This document shows, in pieces, positions 38,429-43,555 of a DNA stretch of 43,555 bases. This DNA comes from Candidatus Eisenbacteria bacterium (lineage in GTDB: Bacteria > Orphanbacterota > Orphanbacteria > Orphanbacterales > Orphanbacteraceae), in contig VGIW01000020.1 in the NCBI GenBank assembly GCA_016867715.1, positions 1-43,555 on the forward strand. Reading direction: 5' to 3'. The position numbers and the translations under genes were made by a program. The notes under the pieces are model-generated. The model saw nothing but the letters and a program-made list of their open reading frames with translations, had not been told where the DNA came from and did not search any database. Numbering within the stretch: position 1 is the stretch's first letter; the number at the start of each line of letters is the position of its first letter.

Positions 38429-39610
38429 ATGACGAGGAAGATCATCCTCTTCGCTCTTCTCTTGTTCGCCGCCGGCTGCGGGCGCAAGATGCCTCTCCCC
38501 GTGGAAGAGGACCGAGGTGAGATTCCCTTCTCCGGCTACTTCGTGTACGGATCGTGGGAGAACGTCGGAAACGTGACCGACATCCTCGTCACGGAGAACC
38601 AGTGGCTCTTCTTCGCGGAGGACAGCGCGACGGTCACGCGCTATCGGCGCAAGGGAGCGAACGAGGGGGGGAAGCTCGTCGCGCGAGCGATCGGCACGCT
38701 CAAGGATCTCGAGCGTCCTCTTTATCTCGACGAAGGGGCCGAGGATCACCTCGTCATTCTCGACCTTCACGAAGAGGCGATGCCGGTCCCGCCCGACTCG
38801 ACCGAAACGCGCCCCGTCTTCCGTCCCGTCGTCCGGATTTACGATCTCTTCTCGGAGACGTACGTGGGATCGTGGAGCGATACCTCCTGGACGCCGATCG
38901 ACTCCTTCTACCGCTTCCCGGGAAGGGACTCGGCGAAATCGACCCGCACGATCCGAGCAGCGACCCCCACGGCGATCGCCGCCGACCCGGAGGATCGCGT
39001 GTACGTGACCGCCTTCAGCCTCCGCTATCGCCAGAAGGTCCTCCGTCTGTACGACACGACCTATACCGAGTCGGGGCGGATCGAGTCGCTCACGCCGATC
39101 GGCGCGGACACCTCCTATGCCGATACGCTTCAAGCATGGAGTATCCGCGCCTACGATGCCCGCGGCGCGTTCCTCGGAACGGCCGCCGGCGACGGTACCG
39201 GGCTCGGGTACGGACGGGAGATCCGGGACGCGGCTCTCTCGCCGTCCTATCTCTTCTTCGTCGACGGATCGATGGGCCGCGTCAAGGTGAACGCCGCGCG
39301 CGGGGAGTCGCAGGGGATCGAGTGGCTCGACGGATCGGAGATCACCGAGCCCGCGGAGGCCGTCCCTTTCGTTCTCGATCCTTCCGGGCTCGCGGTCGAT
39401 CCGCTCGGTTCTCTCTACCTCAGCGACGGAGGGAACGGGAGGGTTCTCAAGTACACGAGCGCGCTCCGGTACCGAGAGCGGGTCGATCGGAACGCGGCCG
39501 ACCTCCTCTCCGCGCCGGGGGCGCTCGCCGCTACCGACTCGCTCGTCTATGTGTTCGATCACGCGGGGCCGAAGGTCGTTCTCTTCGAGCTTCCGAAAGC
39601 GGAGAAGTGA
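38429..39610 (+). CDS. Lipoprotein with NHL/beta-propeller-like repeats
   Basis: A 393-aa exported lipoprotein: MTRKIILFALLLFAAGC, with the lipobox FAAGC at Cys17. Mature repeats such as NVTDILVTENQWLFFAEDSATVTRY, TPTAIAADPEDRVYVTAF, LRLYDTTYTESG, AALSPSYLFFVDGSMGRVKV and DPSGLAVDPLGSLYLSDGGNGRVLKY fit a six-bladed NHL-type propeller, usually a protein- or ligand-binding scaffold. ATG 38429 lies 2 nt after the PorV-like stop, and its own stop shares one base with the next start. Probably part of a surface complex with the receptor. Confidence 0.75.
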   Translation: MTRKIILFALLLFAAGCGRKMPLPVEEDRGEIPFSGYFVYGSWENVGNVTDILVTENQWLFFAEDSATVTRYRRKGANEGGKLVARAIGTLKDLERPLYLDEGAEDHLVILDLHEEAMPVPPDSTETRPVFRPVVRIYDLFSETYVGSWSDTSWTPIDSFYRFPGRDSAKSTRTIRAATPTAIAADPEDRVYVTAFSLRYRQKVLRLYDTTYTESGRIESLTPIGADTSYADTLQAWSIRAYDARGAFLGTAAGDGTGLGYGREIRDAALSPSYLFFVDGSMGRVKVNAARGESQGIEWLDGSEITEPAEAVPFVLDPSGLAVDPLGSLYLSDGGNGRVLKYTSALRYRERVDRNAADLLSAPGALAATDSLVYVFDHAGPKVVLFELPKAEK

Positions 39611-41520
39611 TGCGCGCCGAATTGAAATCCGCGCTCCGATTCGCCCTCGCCGCACTCCTCGCGGCCGCGCTCGCGCCTTTTGCGGGGGCGCAGTACTCCG
39701 TTCCGGCCGCTCGCTTCACGAACGTGAACAAGATCGGCCTCATGCTCAACAACAACGGGTTTCTCGGCACGAACCTCCCGGGCGCGGGCGGGGAGCCGGC
39801 CACGATGGACCCGTCGTTCGAGTTCCCGCTCGGCTCCGCGCACGAGCGGATGATCCGCGGGGGGATCTGGGTGGGCGCGGTGAACGTGGACGGGGATTCG
39901 CTCGTCTCCACCACGACGGTATCCGGGTACTACGGACCGACGCTTCGATCGGAGTATCGCGAAGGATCGCTGATCGTCGAGAGATCCTCTCTCCGGAACA
40001 GCCCGGTGTACGACGCGAAAGCCGTCTCGGAGCAGGATCTCCTCTGCTTCTTCTTCGACACCGATTCGACGATCCTTCAAAGGCACCGCCCGCTCAACCT
40101 CAAGGTCGAGTATCGAACCTACGGATGGAGCTTCGATCCGGTGGATCAGTTCCTCATCCTCTCCTCTACGATCACGAACATCGGGAGGAACCGGCTCCAG
40201 GATGTCTATGTCGGCCTCTACGCCGAGCTCCTCTCCTGCAACAAGAAGTTCGCCGGGCCGGGCGAGGGAGCGGGGGGCTTTCCGGGACGTTGCTTCGACA
40301 CGAAGCACGTCGAGTACGACCCAAACCGCCGCCTCGTCGGCTGCCACTTCTATTTGTTCGATCAGACGGTCCTTCCCGGATGGGGCGGGTACGCGCTCCT
40401 CGGATCCGGCCCCGACTCGATCGCCGGGAAGACGATCACCTTCGATTGGTGGCGATGGACCGGAGACGAGGAGACGCGCGAGACCGATCGCATCCGCTAC
40501 GCGCGCATGACGAGCGGCGTCATCGACGGGACCGCGAGCGATCTCACGGGGGCGGAGGGAGAGCCGCCGCCGATCGATCCGGTCGAGATCCTTTCCGTGG
40601 GTCCCTACCGTTTCCTCGATCCGGGGGACACGCTGAACGTCGTCTTCGCGCTCGTCGGCGGGAGGGACCGACAGGACTTCGAGTTCCGCTCCGATTGGGC
40701 GCAGAGAACCTACGATTCGAACTACAAGATCCCGGAGCCGCCCCCCTCGCCGGTTCTCGCGGTCGATCCGGGTCCGGGCTCGGTGCGGCTCTTCTGGGAC
40801 GCGTCTCCGGAGACGATCCCGGATCCGGTTCTCCCCGATTCGGCCGACTTCCAGGGGTATCGCGTCTACCTCTCGCGCGACAATGTCGAGTTCACGCTGA
40901 TCGGCGAGTACGACCTCGTCGACACGATCGGTTTCAACACGGGATTCGAGGCGGTCCGCATGGACACGCTGATCGACGGATGGGGATACAACTACTCGCT
41001 CACGATCCCGAACCTGAAGGACGGCTTCCCCTATTACACGGCGGTCACCTCGTTCGACCGGGGGGACAAGGCGTCGGGCGTCCCCTCGCTGGAGAGCGGC
41101 GTGTCGCAGAACCGGACCGTCCTCGTTCCCGGCCCAAAGGGACGTGTGCCCGAGAAGAAGAGCCCCGGCGTGATCGTCTTTCCGAACCCGTACCGAGGGG
41201 AATCGACGTGGGACGGCGCCTTCCCGAGAGAGCGCCTGATCTACTTCGCGAACCTCCCGCGCCGCTGCACGATCCGCATCTACACGCTCTCGGGGGATCT
41301 CGTCGACACGATCGAGTTTGACTCGAGGACCTACCGCGCGATCGACAACGCGGTGCTCTACGATCCGGTCTTTCCGCCGCCGGTTCTCTCGGGCGGGATC
41401 GCGGCGTGGGATCTTCTCACGCGCGAGGACCAGTCGATCGCGTCGGGTCTCTATGTGTTCTCGGTGGAGAACCGTGAGAACGGCGACATCGAGGTCGGAA
41501 AGTTCTTGGTGATCCGATGA
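39610..41520 (+). CDS. Large secreted surface protein with FN3-like domain and Por/T9SS-like C-terminal tail
   Basis: A 636-aa exported protein. Signal peptide to about residue 28 (ALAPFAGAQ); a ~350-residue N-terminal region of unknown fold rich in aromatic beta strands (GGIWVGAVNVDGDSLVSTTTVSGYYG, STITNIGRNRLQDVYVGLYAEL); an FN3-like segment at ~375-500 (PPSPVLAVDPGPGSVRLFWDAS); and a final ~95-residue tail (GVIVFPNPYRGESTWDG, IYFANLPRRCTIRIYTLSGDLVDTIEFD, GLYVFSVENRENGDIEVGKFLVIR) matching Por secretion-system sorting domains: FPNPF-like motif, beta sandwich, conserved G-x-Y-x-F and final lysine-rich strand. Likely surface-attached with help from the PorV-like barrel. ATG 39610 shares a base with the upstream stop. 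Confidence 0.8.
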   Translation: MRAELKSALRFALAALLAAALAPFAGAQYSVPAARFTNVNKIGLMLNNNGFLGTNLPGAGGEPATMDPSFEFPLGSAHERMIRGGIWVGAVNVDGDSLVSTTTVSGYYGPTLRSEYREGSLIVERSSLRNSPVYDAKAVSEQDLLCFFFDTDSTILQRHRPLNLKVEYRTYGWSFDPVDQFLILSSTITNIGRNRLQDVYVGLYAELLSCNKKFAGPGEGAGGFPGRCFDTKHVEYDPNRRLVGCHFYLFDQTVLPGWGGYALLGSGPDSIAGKTITFDWWRWTGDEETRETDRIRYARMTSGVIDGTASDLTGAEGEPPPIDPVEILSVGPYRFLDPGDTLNVVFALVGGRDRQDFEFRSDWAQRTYDSNYKIPEPPPSPVLAVDPGPGSVRLFWDASPETIPDPVLPDSADFQGYRVYLSRDNVEFTLIGEYDLVDTIGFNTGFEAVRMDTLIDGWGYNYSLTIPNLKDGFPYYTAVTSFDRGDKASGVPSLESGVSQNRTVLVPGPKGRVPEKKSPGVIVFPNPYRGESTWDGAFPRERLIYFANLPRRCTIRIYTLSGDLVDTIEFDSRTYRAIDNAVLYDPVFPPPVLSGGIAAWDLLTREDQSIASGLYVFSVENRENGDIEVGKFLVIR

Positions 41521-42980
41521 AGACGACGATCGTGTTTGTCGCGGCCGCGTGCGCCGCGCTTTTTGCGGCGGGCTGCTCGGACAACCTCTTCGAGCCGCGC
41601 GGGAACCTCCCGCCCGAAACCGGCCTCGCGATCACCGGGGATTCGCTCGCCACGACGCTCTACAAGGTCCATCTCAAGTGGTGGGGGAGCGACACGGACG
41701 GCGAGGTCGCGGGCTTCCAGTACAAGTGGACCGGTCCGCCCGAAAGCGAGACGTACGAACTGGAGACGGATTGGACGTACACCGCCTTCACGAAGAAGAC
41801 CTTTCTTCTCCCGGTGCCCGACTCTCTCTCGAGCTATCTCTTGGAGGTGCGCGCCGTCGACGATCAGGGGCTCGTCGATCCGACGCCCGCCGCGCAGGAA
41901 TACCCTTTCTACAACAACCGCCCGACCGTCACGATCCGCTTCCGCGAGGTTCTTCCCGACTCCGCATGGCCGGTTCTCCCGTTCGGATGGGAGTCGACCG
42001 ATCCCGAGGGGGACTCGACGATCGCGAGGCACCTGATTTGGGTGAAAGGGAGAGAGGGGACGCCGAAGGAAGTGGCCGGGGACGCGGACACGGTTCTTCT
42101 CCTACCGGCGGACATCGACACCTTCGGCGCGACGACCGTCTTCATCCAGGCGGTGGATGAGGCGCACGGCGCGAGCGGCGCGGACAGCTTCGAGATTTAC
42201 TTCCATAAGATTCAAGGTTCGATTCTTCTTGTCGACGACTTCGATCCGGGGCCGACGCCGATCGTGAACCCGGACGCGTTCTACCGCGGGCTTCTCACCG
42301 CGCGGGTCGGAGAGGATGGCTACACGCTCCTCGATCTCACGGCGAGGCCCTTCGACTCGAACCTCCGCTTCGCGGGGTTTCTTACCGCGTTCGACCACGT
42401 GGTCTGGTACACGGGGACGAGGCAGCGGTCGGTGCTCGCCGACCAGGCGCTATTCACGCAGATGGCGCTCGCCGACTCCGGGCTCGGGGCGTTCCTCATG
42501 AGAGGCGGGAACCTCTTCATGGAGTCGTTGAACGCGGTCGGAACCTACGGCGGCCTTGCGCCCGGGTTCCCCGCGCGGTACATGGGCTTCGAGGAGCTCT
42601 ACGTCAACCCGACGACCGGGGGGACGAACTTCGAGTTCCTCCCGGCCGTCCCGCCGGTCCCGCGCCCATGCGAGGTCCCCTTCCTCGCGGTCCCGGGGAC
42701 CGGTCTTCCGGATCTCTATCTCCGGTGCCCGATCCAGTACCCGGGGATCGACTCCCCGGTCGACACCGCCCCCTCGTTCGCCGCCGAACGGCTCTACCTC
42801 GTCCCGATGGGAACGTTCAAGAACCAGCCGGGCGAGTTCACCCCCGCGATCCGCTACAACCTCCCGAGCCCGGGCGGCCGCGTGATCCTCTGCACGTTCC
42901 CCTTCTCGATGTACTTCGGCGACCCGGGGAACAACGACGAGGCCTTCGCGGCGTTCCTCGAGTGGTTCGGGATCCCGTAA
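41517..42980 (+). CDS. Large lipoprotein with tandem Ig/FN3-like domains
   Basis: A 487-aa exported lipoprotein (FVAAACAALFAAGC, lipobox Cys20). Residues ~30-215 contain two FN3/Ig-like beta-sandwiches (VHLKWWGSDTDGEVAGFQYKWTG ... LLEVRAVDDQGLVDPTPA; LPFGWESTDPEGDSTIARHLIWV ... VFIQAVDEAHGASGADSFEIYF). Residues ~225-487 form a mostly hydrophobic-strand domain beginning GSILLVDDFDPG with FDHVVWYTGTRQR and RGGNLFMESLNAVGTYG, which looks like a Rossmann/ThuA-type alpha/beta fold; this is tentative. ATG 41517 overlaps the upstream stop by 4 nt. It closes the receptor operon and probably binds at the cell surface. Confidence 0.75.
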   Translation: MKTTIVFVAAACAALFAAGCSDNLFEPRGNLPPETGLAITGDSLATTLYKVHLKWWGSDTDGEVAGFQYKWTGPPESETYELETDWTYTAFTKKTFLLPVPDSLSSYLLEVRAVDDQGLVDPTPAAQEYPFYNNRPTVTIRFREVLPDSAWPVLPFGWESTDPEGDSTIARHLIWVKGREGTPKEVAGDADTVLLLPADIDTFGATTVFIQAVDEAHGASGADSFEIYFHKIQGSILLVDDFDPGPTPIVNPDAFYRGLLTARVGEDGYTLLDLTARPFDSNLRFAGFLTAFDHVVWYTGTRQRSVLADQALFTQMALADSGLGAFLMRGGNLFMESLNAVGTYGGLAPGFPARYMGFEELYVNPTTGGTNFEFLPAVPPVPRPCEVPFLAVPGTGLPDLYLRCPIQYPGIDSPVDTAPSFAAERLYLVPMGTFKNQPGEFTPAIRYNLPSPGGRVILCTFPFSMYFGDPGNNDEAFAAFLEWFGIP

Positions 42981-43017
42981 CCGTTCAGCCGACCGTACGT
43001 TACATCTGAAGCTCCGA

Positions 43018-43046
43018 TTGACTCGCGGCTCGGTTTCTGCTAGAAT
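43018..43046 (+). promoter_or_regulatory. Promoter of the OB-fold-like secreted protein
   Basis: TTGACT (43018-43023), 17-nt spacer, TAGAAT (43041-43046). Near-consensus; leader about 125 nt to ATG 43178. Confidence 0.7.
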
Positions 43047-43177
43047 AGCTTCGAGTTCTATTGTTGGCGGTGGTCGGCCTCCCGGCGTTCCCCTTCGAAC
43101 GCACGGGGTGGCGGCCGGATCATCGCGCGGAGAGACCTGCCGTCTCGACCCGGGTAGTCGATGGAGGGAAAGAACCG

Positions 43178-43555
43178 ATGACCAGAGTCACAGCGATCCT
43201 TGCCGGGCTGGCCGTGATCCTCTCGGCCGGCGCCTCGTACGCGGGCATCTTGGACTGCGACGGGGTGACGTGGACGAAGGAAGGGACGATCCAAGATGTC
43301 CAGCTCGGGATCGACATCCTCCCGTTCGACCGCGTCAAGCTCACGAACCGGGTGGTCGTCACCGGCCTCATGTTCGACGGCTTTTACGTGCAGGAACAGG
43401 GGGCGATCGGCTCGCCATTCTCGGGGGTCTTCCTCTACACCGGCGGCGCGCCGACGAGCTGGGCGGTCGGCGACCTCGTCGAGGTGATCGGCGAGGCGTA
43501 TGAGTACTACGGGCTCACCGAGATCCGCATCTACAACAACCTCGGTTGCGCGAAG
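43178..43555 (+). CDS. Secreted protein with OB-fold-like domain, 3' end beyond window
   Basis: ATG 43178 with GGAGGG upstream opens 126 codons without a stop to the window edge. A signal peptide (MTRVTAILAGLAVILSAGASYAG) is followed by a domain with the beta pattern of OB-folds in extracellular nucleases of the ExeM/YhcR type: LTNRVVVTGLMFDGFYVQEQG, FSGVFLYTGG, AVGDLVEVIGEAYEYYGLTEIRI. Such domains often accompany lamin-tail and endonuclease domains; the part that would show an enzyme is outside the window. It has a strong promoter of its own. A second gene of similar secreted style is at 23696. Confidence 0.7.
   Translation, partial: MTRVTAILAGLAVILSAGASYAGILDCDGVTWTKEGTIQDVQLGIDILPFDRVKLTNRVVVTGLMFDGFYVQEQGAIGSPFSGVFLYTGGAPTSWAVGDLVEVIGEAYEYYGLTEIRIYNNLGCAK

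Overview
The window is very GC-rich (judged by eye, not computed) and gene-dense. Most genes sit in operons with 4-nt ATGA/GTGA overlaps. The mix of an outer-membrane POTRA/barrel protein, a TonB-dependent receptor, a PorV/PorQ-type barrel, a Por/T9SS-like C-terminal tail, many lipoproteins and a pseudopilin points to a diderm of the FCB superphylum. Its style resembles uncultured high-GC lineages such as Candidatus Eisenbacteria or Krumholzibacteria; that placement is an inference. No tRNA, rRNA, CRISPR array, transposase or phage gene was recognised. Recurring promoter-like elements have the form TTGNNN - 17/18 nt - TANNNT (sigma-70 like), and several of them decide start codons.

Layout. 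1-3.4 kb: 5' end of a secreted protein (minus), an acyl-CoA ligase and a POTRA/beta-barrel protein. 3.6-4.2 kb: a pseudopilin. 4.2-7.5 kb: LarE - QueD - DJ-1-like - FolE - DUF116 operon (FolE and QueD are the first two steps to preQ0/queuosine). 7.5-12.2 kb: M28 peptidase, SRPBCC protein, a solitary bacterial microcompartment (BMC) shell protein diverging from malate dehydrogenase, and a lipoprotein. 12.2-12.6 kb: a 414-bp gap with a 51-bp direct repeat. 12.6-16.2 kb: GbsR/MarR regulator plus polyprenyl synthase, a pentapeptide/2-TM protein and a GDPD phosphodiesterase. 16.4-23.4 kb: 8-oxoguanine deaminase, then SsnA - YgeY - YgeW - threonine-synthase-like - YqeB, a purine/urate degradation set. 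23.7-24.4 kb: a lamin-tail-like secreted protein with a strong terminator. 24.6-34.4 kb: nucleoside salvage and breakdown: pyrimidine nucleoside phosphorylase, Hpt, DeoC, lipoprotein, kinase-like/deoxyribosyltransferase-like protein and BtpA; uridine kinase; thymidine kinase, RpiB-like, adenosine deaminase, P-loop kinase; purine nucleoside phosphorylase. 34.6-43.0 kb: a five-gene surface operon. 43.2 kb to the edge: a truncated secreted OB-fold-like protein.

How it fits together. Phosphorylases and deaminases would split (deoxy)nucleosides into bases and pentose phosphates. Bases are salvaged by Hpt or sent through 8-oxoguanine deaminase and the SsnA/YgeY/YgeW set. Deoxyribose-5-phosphate is cleaved by DeoC to acetaldehyde and glyceraldehyde-3-phosphate.

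The most exciting signal is that DeoC and the RpiB-like protein both carry N-terminal amphipathic helices that look like BMC encapsulation peptides, and a tandem BMC shell protein lies elsewhere in the same window. This suggests a nucleoside-fed, sugar-phosphate-utilising microcompartment whose genes are scattered rather than in one locus. The RpiB-like protein has also lost the catalytic cysteine, and DeoC has gained a four-cysteine segment.
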